A stretch of DNA of 64,000 bases from Isoetes taiwanensis (GCA_021234155.1 JAJEKV010000071.1:3410483-3474482); one strand, 5' to 3'. Shown: positions 1-13,569, counted from the stretch's first letter. Made by a program: numbers and translations. The notes: a model not told the origin generated them from the letters alone.

Positions 1-930
1 TTTTAAAAGATAAGCTAATAATAAGTTGGTTTTAAAAGATAAAATATTATACCATTTTCATGTAAGATCCAAGTGTCATAGAACCCATTTTATTATCCAC
101 ATGAAGCATAGAAGCCATTTTATTATCCACATGAAGCTATTAAAACCCACCTAATTTTTGCGATGCTCAGCACCTAAAGTAGCTCTTGTGATCTTAACTA
201 AATACGAAACAGATGTTGAAAGTGGAATTATTACAATGCAATGAGTGAGGCATTGTACTTGCCTGCGTATTAAGAAAATCTGGGCAGCAAAACAGAGGGG
301 AAAATTTGAACACCATTTCTCAAAAAGTAAAATGTTTATAAGCTTTGTAAGTACCTTGTTGCCCTATGGATCGTGCTTAGCAGGCGAGATCAAATGCACA
401 GCAGTCTGAGTCTCCCAAGTAGTATTGATAAGTCAAATTGGATTCACAGCATAGACCTGGTGATACACAGTTATAAATAATTCCAAACAATTCTGTCAGA
501 TTACGCTAAATAAAATGAAAATGTTGAAACTAAGAAAAAATATAAATGAATTTTCCTGACGATTCTAAAATTTTGACGTGTCATCCACATGAAATGATCA
601 GTGTTATCTACTTAAATCAACAAATAAAAAATATGGTTCAGGCATTCTCTGAATAATTACATTTATCATGATGAGAAACTTCAGAGCTGAAGAGTAGAAT
701 AGAAAGCCTATAGCATACTCAGTAATTCTGCTTCCATCAGATGTGCAATTCAAGGAGGTCCACTCTTTAGTGGTCTGAAACACCGGTGATTCAGTGGCAG
801 CTGAATATGCATACTTGAAGCTTGCAAGATGCATACATATCATTTGGTGTGAGAGCAATGCTTTCCACAAAACAGTCTTTCAACAGGCTGAGAAATATCA
901 TAGAAATGTATTTACCTGATAAGAACATAT
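1..930. other. AT-rich DNA, no recognised gene
   Basis: Short open frames occur on both strands, for example a minus-strand frame at 604-870, but none matches a family I recognise. There is no clear exon chain, terminal repeat or RNA gene. I see nothing I can name here. Confidence 0.5.
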
Positions 931-1230
931 TGCAGATTCCAAAAATCAGAATTAAGGACAATGAAATTGATCTTCGTCATCTGCAAGAAAATGCAAGAGA
1001 GATAAATAGTCGAGCTAAGAGCATATAATAGAGCGAGCACCACTTGATAGAATTGGGCACCATGGATGGAATAAATCTCTTGCAGATTCCAAAAATCAGA
1101 ATTAAGGACAATGAAATTGATCTTCATCATCTGCAAGAAAATGCAAGAGAGATAAATAGTCGAGCTAAGAGCATATAATAGAGCGAGCACCACTTGATAG
1201 AATTGGGCACCATGGATGGAATAAATCTCT
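931..1230. repeat. 150-bp tandem duplication, two units
   Basis: The segment 931-1080 is repeated directly at 1081-1230 with almost no change; I see one substitution (cttcgtcatc versus cttcatcatc). Such near-identity indicates a recent duplication. The unit has open frames on both strands but no recognised product. Confidence 0.95.
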
Positions 1231-4200
1231 GATTCATTCTCGTCCATGCACATAACAGGTCTTATACTTAAAACATATATTACACTTAAAATGTACACGC
1301 AAATATTGCATTCAGCACAACTATATTCAGTTTCCTCTACACTGATATAAGGCCTTCATGTGCTCAGAATGGAATTGCCATGTATTTGCATGCGTGGATA
1401 GACCTTTCAGCAAGTTCTTTGGTCTATCATACATCAAAATAATGGAGGCCTCATATCCGCTCCAAATGCTGCCTATGGTTTAAATACATGTCCATATGTT
1501 TTGATACGAAGTGTTAGATCAATTGGTACATAAGACTTCTATCAGTTGTGCGAGCCATGTAAAGAAAGCAACCACCGTTTTATCTATCACTAAACATAGC
1601 CCCCAAGATTCACAATCGTTCATAAAAGACCACAAACTTCAACGTGTGAAGACACATACTTGTTACCATGTAGAATTACATGCAGCGGGAAGAACGCTTC
1701 ACAACAGTTGGTTGCTTCTCTACCCATACTAATAAACCTGAGACATGTTGCTTACTGCTCATGCAGGACCCAGAGTCTCACTGTAGGAGTTTAAATATTT
1801 TGGCCCTATACGATCTACTCGCACTACTCATCAAGCAATCCTTATTCATCCCTTCCTAGATTGCATGCAACTTCAATCAGGATACTTTAAAATGTTCTAA
1901 TTTCCATGTTAAGATTCCTAAGAGATAAGGACTTCCTGTTCTAGGTGTGCTCTATTGGCAGGACACCTGAAACATTAGCTTCAAATAGACCAAATAAAAG
2001 AAACCAGACAGAGGACTTCATGCAAGGCCTGCACTGGTCAAAGCTCCAACAAAATTCAAAACATCAAAATGACAATGATCATACCTCTATATTGTAAGAA
2101 AAGTCTCATCTGCATAAAACATTGCGAACAATATCAGACAGCCCCATGCAGGCTAAACGAAGACTGCAACAGACCCTAGACAATAGAATTGATTAATATA
2201 AGGATGTGACCATGGGCAATCAGTAGGGTGCAAACAATGAACATGCACAAATGGTTGGTTTATAAACAAATGCATGTTTTCCTCTATACCGACCTTCCAA
2301 TATGGTTATGAGATCTGCATGGCATGCCAACAAACTAATCCAAACTTAATAGGACATAATACATAAGGTTGCTGCACAGATCAAGGACCAATCCTCACAA
2401 AGCTAGAGATTTAACACATCTAGAAAAGGAAAACATAGGCAATACCTAGAATTTGGAGTCTAGTTACAGGCAGGTACAGTGTCATATATTCAGAAGGTTT
2501 CTTAGAGCATAACCTGCAAAATATAGGCCCAAATCAATGCAGTGCAAGATATACAAAATGATTCAAAACCTTGCACATGCCATTTCTAAATTGAAAGCTA
2601 GGAAAGGAAAAAAAAAAAGGGCCATCAAATTTTGCTTGGACGAAAAGAGCAAAAATAATACCCCAACCATAACGGGCTCGAATTCTTGCTGGAGTGCCAG
2701 CTCTGCAACTCTACCCTAATCACCACGCGGAAATACAATCCCCCTCCGAGCTCTGTCTATTATCCTTGGCACAATTTAACATGACATCAGGAACACCTGC
2801 AATTAAAACCACAAAGTGAATGAAATATCCAGAGGTATTACTTCAGTAGCCAAGATCAGACCCTAAAGCATCATCTTTCTTCTTTGGCATTTGTCCTTCC
2901 ATCAGCTGGCATCACATCCGATGTGCAAACTACTGGAAAACCATGGGACACCTTCAAAATAACTCCACAGTTGCGGTTCTTTAGCCATGCACCACAAATC
3001 TACTGGCAAAGCCCAACCGCAGGCAAAACCCAAGCACAATCAAAATTCTTAAGTAAACTGCCGATGTGACAGGGGCAACCAATTCCGATTGGCTCCACGA
3101 AACCCCGGCCGCCAAGGTACAAAACCATCGGGATCGCATCCGAAACCCGACTCGAACCCCCCAACTAACCGATCATAGATTAAGCTTTCCTTCCTATCTC
3201 TTCAACATACACAGAGTCCAAGATGCGCTCCCCACCGCTCGATTTGCCAAATTTTGGACAATTGGCAAGCATGCACAGTGTTAAAATGAGAAATTTTGTG
3301 AAGCAAATAAACACTCTCGATGGACATTTCAATTTTTGGAAATCGGAAATATTTTTGGAACAGTCGAAATGAAATAAAATCATAGCAAATCATAGGCATA
3401 TCATCTGCCTGAAAAAAAATAAAAAAGTTTTCCACCAGTCGGAAAAACTGAATTTAAACAATAGGATTCGAAATAATTATATCCTAGCATCGGATGCCCA
3501 TATATGTCAATGCGAGGCATTTGGTTGAATATGAGAAAATGATAATGGAGATGATGGACAAATTAAACATTGAAAAGTATGATATTGAGATGAAGTTGGA
3601 CTATGCCATATAAACAGTATATTAGCCATAGTTACCCGGAACGGGAACTTTTTGAAAACTTGGACCCAAAATCCAGAACAGGAATGGTCAACATTCGAAT
3701 TTTTCAATTTTGAAAATGGATTTGGAGTTCCCTTTACTTAAAGAACATGTTAGAACACTCAAAATAAGAAAATGTTATAAGGGGACTGAGTTGCAAGCAA
3801 AAGATATATAGCTACTCCGTAACAATAGTACTAGAACTTTAAACAACAATTTTCCATTTAAAACATATTTCTCAAATTCTAATAAATCCTCATTCGCCAA
3901 AATACACAAAATGTATAGTTATGGCAATTTTCTCACTCGATAGAATGCTGCAGAAGAACAGATTTGGAACCTGGCAAGAGATAGCTCAATTCTAAGTTCC
4001 TAACAAATCGATTCAAGTAATAAACTAGGATGCTTACGTTCTGTGCACCGAAGACTGCAAAATTGAGCCACTGCCACTAACAAAGCTGAAGACAACGACC
4101 TGCTACAGACCTGAACCCATTGCAGAACAAATTAGCAAAGGACCAGAGCTGGATTTAGAGCAAAAAATAACCGATTCTATCAGCAAAAAAAGCTCACTTA

Positions 4201-4823
4201 TTGAAGCTGGCCATATCTGTAGGAGCTATTCTGATTTTAGGTTTAGATCTTCAGGTTATTACACACAACAACAAGATCTTTATATTATAAAATTATAGCC
4301 TAAGTATGTATGTCAAGCATCAAACATGGAGGGCTCAGATTGCGCCACGTGGCATGCCAAGTGTACTTTTTTAATGCCAAATGGTGCTATAGGCACTCCT
4401 CGAAAAGGTGTGCTGCACTTCATAAGTGTCTACTGTCGCTTGAGAGGCCCACAGCACATTTGCTAGAGTTCTACAGAGCAATTTACAATTTTTGCTCACG
4501 TGGATGTGTTGACGTAGATGTCGACATGGACACCTTAAAATTACACGAAATAGTGCACCTGAGGCAAGGAATATTGCAATCGAATTTGGATCATTTGGAC
4601 CATAGTGAAATTTGTATGGTTCCTTGATATGGAATATTTAAGGAACTAGTAAATTGCAAGCATGACAAGGTTTCAAAGGGTTCTGAAGCATAGCTTGTGA
4701 GCACTGGGTATATCCATGCATCGTGTTCTTGATGTCAAGCAAAATCAAGTCAAAATTTTGATGCACATTTTTCTGACAACTATAAAGATAAGAAGTTTCG
4801 CCCTAACGACATGCCCAGCAATG
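1231..4823. other. Intergenic DNA, no recognised gene
   Basis: The stretch is AT-rich, with a slightly more GC-rich patch near 3060-3160. Open frames are short and match nothing I know. A segment near 3625-3660 (gttacccggaacgggaac) resembles one end of the small inverted-repeat element at 8136-8294 and may be a decayed relative. Confidence 0.5.
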
Positions 4824-4955
4824 CCCATGGAGGTGTCCTCTGCTTATGGCCCATCATCAGTATGTTGCAAAGTTTATGGCAAAGTTCTGCCCATGGAGGT
4901 GCCCTCTGCTTATGGCCCATCATCAGTATGTTGCAAAGTTTATGGCAAAGTTCTG
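4824..4955. repeat. 66-bp tandem duplication, two units
   Basis: A 66-bp unit beginning cccatggaggtg occurs at 4824-4889 and 4890-4955 with one visible substitution. Because 66 is divisible by three, all forward frames stay open across it, which creates several overlapping but probably meaningless open frames. Confidence 0.9.
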
Positions 4956-7304
4956 GCCATCCTTCAAATGCTGTGGTGATGGGCATGAGTTGATCAGTGA
5001 TGGCATAAAGCTTGTGACCATGGTTTTATTCACAAATTTCACAGAAGGGTCTTATTATCTTGGGTCAAGACTCATGTTCCATTTTCAGCACCTCTCATTA
5101 CTCTTTTACCAGAAGGAAAACTGAAGTCTTAATGAAAGGATTTAATATTGCATAAGGATGCAGCAGCAGGGGGAGCAGACAATAGCATGGCTGAATCTGA
5201 AAACTTGATATGATTCTTAAAGGCTCGGCTTTGATTCAAGGTTGAAGAACTAGGAAAATGATTTTTGTTGTTGTTATCAATTTGTCGTACTTCTTAAATA
5301 GTATGGCAGGTGGTACTGGTGAAGAGACTCTTGCTACAGCAGATGATAAAATCGAATTTGTACTCTTCACAATGTAGGGGACGGCTTTTTATTTTCCATC
5401 AATGACAAGATTTTGATTAAAGTGATGATTGCTTAGTTTTCGTGTCTTCCATCAAGTTACAGATTTGGCAGAAGTTTAAATTTGCAGTACTGCTCCTTAG
5501 AAAAGTTGCAAGGTCAGTGCTTGGTATTACGTGAAACATTGTTTAGTAATCATCGTCATATGGTTTAACAACTGAAAACGGCTATGCAAATGCCAAATTA
5601 TTAGATCTTCAAAAGTCGGCAGAGCTTCTTGCTCTAGTTGCTTCAGTTACAGGGCAATGCAGGTAGTACAGATTCACGTTTCTTTGTTTTTGAATCACAA
5701 GGAGCTTATTTTGAAATAGTCACCAAGCAGGTTGTCGCTCAACACAAAAATATGTGCACTTCGTTTTCCTTGAAGGGGAACGGGCTTGATCAAGAAGATC
5801 TTGCTCCTTATCAGTAGATCGAAATGAGGCCGGCTGAAGCCATAACATTTTGGTTGACTTGGCCAATTATTTTGCTTGGGAAAATTGTGCAAGAAACTCT
5901 TTAAACTCAGATAAGATGTAATGTTGCTTTGGCTTAATATGCATGTTGCTATGCAAGCATTGGATTAAATTATGACTCTTATAATAAGTTAAACTCATTC
6001 TTAGCCCATGGGAGCTACCTTCAATAGTTGAAATATTCCATCTTATAAGCATTTAGTTAAGTTTCATGGGAATCTAAAGTAAAGATGTTCATGGGATCAT
6101 CATATCTACTCTACTCCGATTAATGTTATTTTTTTTTTCCATGGGATCCTACATTGTGATTGTCTCGCAGATAGATCGTGTGGTTGTTTTGCAGCTAGAC
6201 TTGAATGGACGCTTGCAACTCTTGAAAATTTTGTGATTTTGTTTGCTGGCTTAAGCCAAAATGATGGCATGTGATCCTTATGAAACTCACAATACTAGAT
6301 TTTGTATTTTGGCATAGATCTATCAAAGGTAGCTATGATTGAGCATGGCCATATTTAGACTCAATGTTACCAATAAAATTTCTGAGTAAAAAGTTACAGT
6401 ACAACATTTACTAGTATTTACTAGATTGAACGACATAACCTAGATGGAATCACCAGAAGCTCAAGAGCCTTGAACCCCTTTCAATTCACAATTTTCAGGT
6501 CTATGTGCAATGGTTCTGTCATTAAGAGCCAGGTCTATGTGCAAATGGCTCTGTCATTAAAAGCCATATTCTAGGAAAGTCTATATTCATGGCAAGTACC
6601 TCTTTGCATTGGATCAACAGAGACAAAATGATGCATAAGCCAGAGAGATATGAACACTAAAAAGCTTGAAAATATAGCTTATGTTAGTTTGCGACAGTAC
6701 CTCACGAGTTGCCGAAGATGAATAAGAGAATGATTGGCAGATTTGCGAGCTTTGCAATTGTATTCGCTTGAGCAACGACGGACAGACTGCAAAATAGCTA
6801 GAACTTGCTCATGGAATCTGTACAAGCAATCAACTATTTCTTTGAGTGAAGACAATATTTTGCCATAAAGGATGATAAATCAAATTGCTATTTTATTTTC
6901 ATAGGCCAACTTATGCAAAAAGAAAACTCTGTGCAGAAAGAAGCCGATTTGTCTAAATTTGCAACTAAATGTGTGCTAGATTTTCCATTGATAACACGTT
7001 CGGTTATATTCTCTCAGTAAAATGAATGCAAGGAACTAAATTACTTGCAAGGTATTGTTGCCAATACTTTATTGAATGTGTGACGTGCCATGAATGTTAT
7101 GCCAGCGATTTGGTTTGGTGTCTTTGCCATGATGTATAGAAATGCTATTTTTAATGTAAAAGCCCATCAAATAGCACACATCATTTTGACATTCCAGCTT
7201 ATGCCAAACAACAACTTGGATTTCTATTGAGATTTGAATTACTTCAATTACCCAAATGCCACAAGGTGCATTGGATGTAAAGTATACACAATGGAACCAA
7301 ATCC
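4956..7304. other. Intergenic DNA, no recognised gene
   Basis: AT-rich sequence with scattered short open frames. A short local repeat occurs at about 6496-6560 (aggtctatgtgcaa... twice). No protein family, RNA gene or terminal repeat was recognised. Confidence 0.45.
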
Positions 7305-7760
7305 TACAACATAACAATGACATAGCAATTCAAGTCCAATCTTAATGACAATAACAATCGGCCTAGCAATGACATAGCAATTCAAGTATGTTAGGACAAT
7401 AATTGCCTTATAGCCCAGCAACATAGCCCAGCAATCACATAGCAATTTAAGTTCAATCTTATAGTCTAGCAACAACATAGCAATTTGCCCAATAATGACA
7501 TAGCAATTTAAGTCTGATCCTATAATTGTCAGGACAACAACCACCTTATAACCCAGAAACAACATAGCAATTCAAGTCCAATCCTATGAATGTCAAGGAC
7601 AGGACAACCACCGCCTAATAGTCCAGCAGTGATATAGCAATTTAAGTTCAATCCTATAGCCTAGCAACGACAAGCAATTTAAACCCAATCTCATAACCCA
7701 GCAACACCATAGCAATTTATGTCCAATCCTACAGATATCAGGACAACAACCACCTTATGC
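7305..7760. repeat. Degenerate minisatellite (catagcaatttaagtccaatc type)
   Basis: Phrases such as catagcaatt(t/c)aagt(c/t)caatc, cccagcaac and aggacaacaaccacctta recur many times at irregular spacing of roughly 40-75 bp. This is a decayed tandem array rather than coding sequence. Both strands contain frames made only of the repeat. Confidence 0.85.
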
Positions 7761-8135
7761 CTAGCAACTTTTTCTAAACAAAAGAATATTCAACATTTGT
7801 TTGAGCGTGACATTCATACAAGAGTTTTTAAGAGATAAAGATGCAGTCAACTTATCCCCAGCAACATACACTTTATGCACTCTTCCATTCACGTAGTATT
7901 CTAAGGTTTATGCAATCAGCTTATGCCCAGCATTGCTGGGCACCGAAAAGAAATAGAGAGCTGGGTTGGATTTAGATATCACTACCAAAGAGGCAGCAGT
8001 TCCAGAAGCTCCGAGGCATCACACGAGATTCACAGCGAGAAGAACCGCCTGAGCAGACATGTTTTCATTACCCTAGAGGTAATTTTGGACAGGCTGTGCT
8101 ACTATACCATTGAAAAATTTGGGGAAATTTTTTTT

Positions 8136-8294
8136 GTTACAGAGAACTTGGTTCCCAAATAATGGGAACTAGTTCCAAAACTCAGTTCCCAGTAACAGGC
8201 CATATAGAAACGCCCATCGAAGTTCCCAGAACGCCCAACCTCCAAAAACTAGTTTTGGAACGGGAACTAAGTTTGGAACTTGGTTCCCGGTAAC
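8136..8294. mobile_element. Small inverted-repeat element (MITE-like)
   Basis: The ends are roughly inverted (gttacagagaacttggttccc on the left, ggaacttggttcccggtaac on the right), and the interior repeats ggaacgggaact / agttcccatt motifs in both orientations. Length about 159 bp. No target-site duplication is certain, so the call is tentative. Confidence 0.45.
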
Positions 8295-8910
8295 GATGGT
8301 ATTATATACCTATTGCTATGCAAATTAATTATACATTTCAAGTCGGTGCTTTACGTTTGATACAGAGGGGGTGTTATTTTGATGTTGAAGTATTGAACGG
8401 AGTGTATATGAGATTTAGAAAATGTTATAAAGAAAGAGGCACATGTTACCTAATACCTTTTGAGAAGTATATTGGTTGCAATGGGTGCAAACGACCTCAA
8501 TGTATACAACCAAAGGCGGGGTTTAGAATAATTCCATTAGTGACTTGTGTAAAAGTAAATGCCCTTTTACCATATCAAATTCGTTACAAAATGTAGTAGA
8601 AACGATGAAAACAACCTGCAAATTTTTTGGTCACCTTTATCAGTGCTTGATTAGGATGAGCATAAAGTTGCCATATTGCATAGCCCTGTAATAAGTGGGA
8701 AGCGACATGTCTTGATTATTCCAGGTAGCAAATGTATCAACATACCAACACATTTTTTCAGTAGGTAACCATGGCAATTCTCATCTATTGATGCTAGTAA
8801 TTTGAAGAATATATTTAGTTTCCAGTCAAATGATCTTATTACACAATCCCAAGAGATGGCATTCTCTTTGCCCAATAGAACTATACACACTTGCACAAAG
8901 AAACTCGTAT
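8295..8910. other. Unrecognised DNA left of the chromovirus LTR
   Basis: An open frame at 8318-8596 (92 codons, cysteine-containing) has no recognised match. The last five bases, cgtat at 8906-8910, would be the target duplication of the adjacent LTR element, but the partner copy is not in the window at the expected place because the element is interrupted. Confidence 0.4.
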
Positions 8911-10206
8911 TGTGACGCTTCCCAAACCTATATGATGCTCCCATCGTAAATACGAGAAATTCCCCTCCCATGGCAACTCAGTCCCCACGGAAAGGCCCTC
9001 CATCTGACTCGGACCACTTGTAATGGACAAGTGTCCGGGTGAAGGGCACGGACATGTGTCATTCATCCCATACCTTCTATGGGAAATCTTATATAGCGGA
9101 AGCATACATATATGTTAGCACCAGGAAGATCAGGGCCTCTAAATATCAACAAACAGAATCATGACATCGGCATTGGCTGGCATAGGACAATGGCTGGGGT
9201 AGTCCACTCCACCCGCCCCTCCTGGGCACACTTTACAAGCAGGCTGGAACATGCTATGACATGGTTGTAGCCTTTCGGAGCCATAATCCCATGGAATTAC
9301 GCTATGAGACTACTCCAGATTACATCTCCCCAGTCCAATAAGGTAGGAAAGGGGTGAATCCCCTCCCAGAGCATGGTGGTTCCATGGGTGGCTAGAGGAT
9401 CGTGGCACCATTGGCACTCACGCATCCGTACCTGACTGACCCCCCAAAATCCGTAGATTAACGCCAACCCATCAAGTCCAGGACATCCTTATAGGCCCGT
9501 ATCCTGCGACCCAAGGGTCGTCAGACCCATACCCGACCCATCAACAGTGACTGACTACAAGTCTAGAAAACTCTAGGAATCCTTATAGGCATGCTAGGCA
9601 AGGTTCCAACTTCAGTTCACCACCACATCCATTGTATGGTGCTCAACCACAACATACCATCCCCAGCCAGGAGGGCTCTTATGCGTAGACCGCATTTATT
9701 GGTATTTAAGGGACTCTAGCTAAGAGCATCCTACTTCTACGTAGCCTTTAGGTCTCTATCCCCCGTAATCCCACAACATAGGAGGAACAGAAAGAGAACA
9801 ATCATCATACATACGTCCATCCATAACCTCAACTAGAGCATGAAATAGAGATTAATACATCTACACATACAAGGGTTAGCTAGAAGTTCAAACTATCTAA
9901 GTACTAACCTTTGTCTTGGCTAGAGCCATTACCTCTTAAGGTTTCCATATATCTGGTCTGATTAGGGATGAACAAGCAGCTCCTCCTTCACCAATCTTCC
10001 CAGATCGATTTTGGGGTATCATTGGGTCGGAGGCCCACTTGGTTGCCTCTCAAATGGGCAAGTATCTTGGGCCAATCGAGTTGGTCCAGGTGGCCTCTCC
10101 CTATTGGCCTTTAACCCTTTTAATTTAATCCATAATGACCCCAAAACACACATGGTGATGTGTCATAATATTTATATGTATACCGCATAATACATGGAAT
10201 GCCACA
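8911..10206 (-). repeat. 3' LTR of a chromovirus (minus strand)
   Basis: Read on the minus strand the segment begins TGTGGCATTCC at 10206 and ends GGGAAGCGTCACA at 8911, the TG...CA form of an LTR. A purine-rich tract (rc of ttctcctccctta) lies immediately upstream at 10207-10220, as expected for the polypurine primer. The sequence is related to the solo LTR at 44276-45912: both share a stretch reading ...cagatggagggcc...gttgccatgggagggga near the 3' end. Length is 1296 bp, against 1637 bp for the solo copy. Confidence 0.85.
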
Positions 10207-10799
10207 TTCTCCTCCCTTAGGATAATGTTGTCCTCGGCATTGGGGTAAAGTGGTTAAAGTTCGGAGAGCACTAAATTACCAAATCAAACATATTTAGGTC
10301 AGTAATTACTAATTACATAGATAAATTCTTCATGATCAATGCCTAAAGATAATGCATATGCAAAGCACAACATTGGTCCTCAGTGGACCATAGTCTGTAG
10401 AACATAGCACTTTCAAGAGAAAATATATATGAAAACAAAATCATGGGCCCTCAATGACCCCTAAGAAGCTGCAGGCACGAAGATAACTGGTATTGGCCTG
10501 CAAAATCACAGTACATTAGTACTTATAAAGAAATTATTTAAAGATTATGGTTGAAGGGACCATCCCATTTGAAAGAAAGAATTGAAAACAAAGGAAAAAG
10601 GGAGTCCTATCATGCCTAAGCCCTGCTATTCATCCCGACATAAGGAATGGCGTTGTTCCCATTATAACTGTAGACAAATGCGTCCTATCATGTCTATATG
10701 CCCTTATCCGATTCTAGGATGCATCTAGCCCCAACTCGCTGCATGATCCTTGCTAGATCTAGCATCCAACTACTTATCCTCAAAGTTGGAGTCAATGGC

Positions 10800-11225
10800 A
10801 TCATGGATGGTTCGACCCTGGCACTGTTGCATAAAGTCTGAGTAGGCCTTATCGAGGTCTGCTATAGGAACCTAAGTAGCATCTTCTATTGGTAAGTGCT
10901 ACCACTTAACCAAGTATTGCATGATTTGAGTCCTTCTAGTTTGCTTATATGCTCGATCAAGAAGATTCGTCAGTCATTTCCAGAAGTGTTGATGTATCGA
11001 GTATCTCATTTGGATCTAGAGTATGCTTTTTCAAAAGGCTTGCATGATTATGGACCTTCAGATGTGCAGGAAAATTCAACTTATAGGCTTGGGGGCCTAC
11101 TAATTCAGTGATTTCAAAGGGTTCCCCCCATCATGGTGCCAATTTATTACAATTACCAATCTTGAGCTTGATCTACTTGACTTTAATCTTCTACCAGACA
11201 AACTCGCCAACTTGAAACACACATG
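10800..11225 (-). pseudogene. Chromovirus integrase C-terminus and chromodomain, decayed
   Basis: Minus-strand translation shows the usual integrase tail (F-x-V-G-E-F-V-W, then a G-P-F-like and V-G-x-x-A-Y-K-L-N-F-P segment), followed by Y-L-V-K-W, typical of a chromodomain, and a D-L-D-K-A-Y-S-D-F ending. In-frame stops interrupt it, including one where the conserved chromodomain tryptophan would be (TGG to TAG) and a likely CGA to TGA change. In chromoviruses this domain guides insertion to chromatin; here it is broken. Confidence 0.75.
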
Positions 11226-11448
11226 ATGTGCAGCTTTTGTCTACTTCTAGCTGCCAACAAATAGCCACCGACATCCTTGACCAATGCTTGCATATCTATA
11301 AGCAACTCTTAGGACACTTCCACCTTAGAAACCGGGTTATGCCACATGTCTGGAATAAGGCATTGGTACCTATAGTTGATCATAAAGGAAGACATTTTGG
11401 AAGACTCCTCCTTAGCTATTATAGGTAAACCCACCTAATGGATATAAT

Positions 11449-11972
11449 CTACCCATTGTTCCAACCATAATTACGTAGCATATCCTCAATAATTTGATTA
11501 GTGCGCTCCGTCTGACCATCAGTTTGAGGGTGGTATGTCGTACTCATGGCGAGCTTGGTTTGTATAGTGCCAAAGAAATCCTTCCAAAATGCACTAACAA
11601 ACTTAGGGTCACAATCCGAAATGAGGGTGCGTGGCATACCATGAAGGCAGAAAATCTCTTTGGAGAATAATAGTGTTGTATCTAAGGCGGTATCAGTGAT
11701 GCGACATGGCAATAAATGTGCCATAGAGAGGTTGTCCACCACTACCATCAAGGCATCAAATCCCCTAAGAGTTCGTGGAAGACCCACAATGGTTCCATGG
11801 TAATGACTTTCCGTTTTGCATTGGAAACTTCCAATGGCTCTAATTCCCCTGGAATTCTCAACTGTTTTGCCTTCGTTTGTTGACAACCCTGGCACTGCTT
11901 AATGTAGCTAGCAATATGCCTCTTCATTCCAGACCAAAAGTAATTGGATCTAATCTTGAAATAGGCTTTCAT
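11449..11972 (-). pseudogene. Gypsy integrase core
   Basis: The upstream frame (11748-11972) carries the zinc-binding C-x-x-C segment (Q-C-Q-G-C-Q-Q-T-K) and a W-S-G-M-K-R motif. The downstream frame (11449-11895) carries the catalytic core: G-L-P-R-T, the V-V-V-D-N-L-S segment, I-S-D-C-D-P-K-F for the second Asp, and T-Y-H-P-Q-T-D-G-Q-T-E-R for the Glu region. The two frames overlap out of phase, so a frameshift separates them. Integrase joins the retrotransposon cDNA to the host chromosome; this copy cannot make it intact. Confidence 0.88.
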
Positions 11973-12163
11973 AAAGCTTGCATATCCAGCTATTGGGTTA
12001 TTCTGTATGTCATGGAGAATGAGCTTCCTAACTCCTGATGTTTATGGGATATATAATTTATTCTTGTAGTAAAGGAGATTACCTTCCTTCTTATAATAAC
12101 GAAAAGCTTCGCGCTCCGTATCTATTCTAGCCTCCTTAGAAAACTTTGCTAGACTTCCCTAAA

Positions 12164-13569
12164 TTAAGGATCTGTTGGAAGAACCTGCTCAATTGTCTTT
12201 CTAAACTCACTGGTGAGAGTAGAGATGGCATTACAATGCGTGTGGGTCACTAAAGGGTATCCAAAAAGGGCATCAGCAACAATGTTATACTTGCCCTGTT
12301 TATAGACAATCTCAAAGTCATATTCTTCCAATAATTCCATGTCGTCGAAGGTTAAGATGGGGTTGCGTGAAGATATATTGGAGGCTTGATGATCGGTGTC
12401 CAACTGGAACCTCCTCCTTCTTCTTCTTCTTCTTCTTCTTCTTCTTCTTCTTCTTCTTCTTCTTCTTCTTCTTCTTCTTCTTCTTCTTCTTCTTCTTCTT
12501 CTTCTTCTTCTTCTTCTTCCAAGGAGATAATGTCTCCAAATTCACAACATCCACATAACTGCAAGCAACTCCTGGTCGTATGTTGGTATCGCTGCTCCAC
12601 ATCATTTATTTTCTTAGAGTTGTAGACGATAACCCGTCCCTCTTGCATTAACACACCTCCAGTAGCTATCTTACTTGCATCGGTGGTAACCCATTTATCC
12701 TTTTGAGGATCTGGCAACGTAAGAACTGGAGCAGTGGTCAATACGTCCTTCAATTGCTGGAACCCTGACTGGACTTTCTCCTTCTAATGTGATCGATGTG
12801 ATAGTCAATCCCTTACTTTCTCATGCTTTGTGAGGCTAGTGATGGGGGCGACTATCTTGGGAAAATCCTCAACAAATCTTCGATAATAGCATGTTGAACC
12901 TAGAAAACTTCTAACCTTCGAAACATAGGAACGGGTCATTTTTTAACTGCTTCAATCTTAGCAAGATCTGTGGAAATGCCATCAACAGAGACAATGTATC
13001 CAAAATAGTCCACCTTGATGGTCGCAAACTTGCATTTTTAGCAGAAAGTTGATGGCGTCACAACTTCTGTAGGGCCAGACGGAGATGGCGTTCATGGTCC
13101 TCCAAGGTCTTATTATAAATAAGGATGTCATCAAAGAAAATGATGACAAACTCATCCAAATACTCGCGGAAAACATCATTCATTAGCCTCATAAATGTGG
13201 CCGGGACATTGGTTAGCCAAAAGGGCATAACAATTAACTCATAATGTTCATAGGAAGTCCAAAAGGCTGACTTATGGATCTCCTCCCCCTTGATTCTTGT
13301 CTGGTGATATCCTGATCAATGATCAATCTTGGAGAAATACCTAGATCCTTGCAATTGATCCATAAAGTCATTGGTTCGTGGTAGAGCATATTGGTTCTTG
13401 ATGGTATGCTTATTTAAAAACCGGTAATCAATACATATCCTTAAAGTGCCATTCTTTTTCTTGATAAATAGAATAGGAGCTCCAAAGGGCGAGACACTTG
13501 GGCAAATAAATCCTAGCTTGAGAAGTTTGTGCAGTTGCTTCTTAAGCTCTGCCAGTTCGGGGGTGCTCA
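12164..13569 (-). pseudogene. Gypsy reverse transcriptase and RNase H
   Basis: The first frame starts at the M-S-T-P-E-L position of pol and continues through L-G-F-I[16 protein letters not shown] and R-I-C-I-D-Y-R, the N-terminal RT fingers. Farther on, in another frame, is the F-F-D-D catalytic box (about 13130) and then RNase H (V-T-T-D-A-S-K...G-G-V-L-M-Q). RNase H is interrupted by a long GAA/TTC microsatellite at 12417-12519 and resumes with T-D-H-Q and an A-D-A-L segment. Frame changes and stops make it a pseudogene. The frame is cut cleanly at its 5' side by the CACTA end. Confidence 0.88.
12417..12519. repeat. (TTC/GAA)n microsatellite inside RNase H
   Basis: About 34 uninterrupted TTC units. 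On the coding (minus) strand it reads as poly-Glu within the gypsy RNase H domain. It creates artefactual poly-F, poly-S, poly-K and poly-E frames. Confidence 0.97.

Larger units (their letters stand above)
8911..13569 (-). mobile_element. Ty3/gypsy chromovirus, 3' half
   Basis: On the minus strand the order is reverse transcriptase, RNase H, zinc-binding and integrase, chromodomain, polypurine tract, LTR. This is the 3' part of a plant chromovirus. The 5' part (LTR, gag, protease) is missing from this location: the pol frame is cut at 13569-13570 by a CACTA terminus. The missing protease-side sequence, ending at exactly the same codon, lies at 33468 on the opposite strand. Several stop codons and frameshifts show the element is dead. 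Confidence 0.88.

Noticed and set aside
7248-7565. Minus-strand 105-codon protein
   Set aside because: It is made of the degenerate minisatellite at 7305-7760 and has no independent support.
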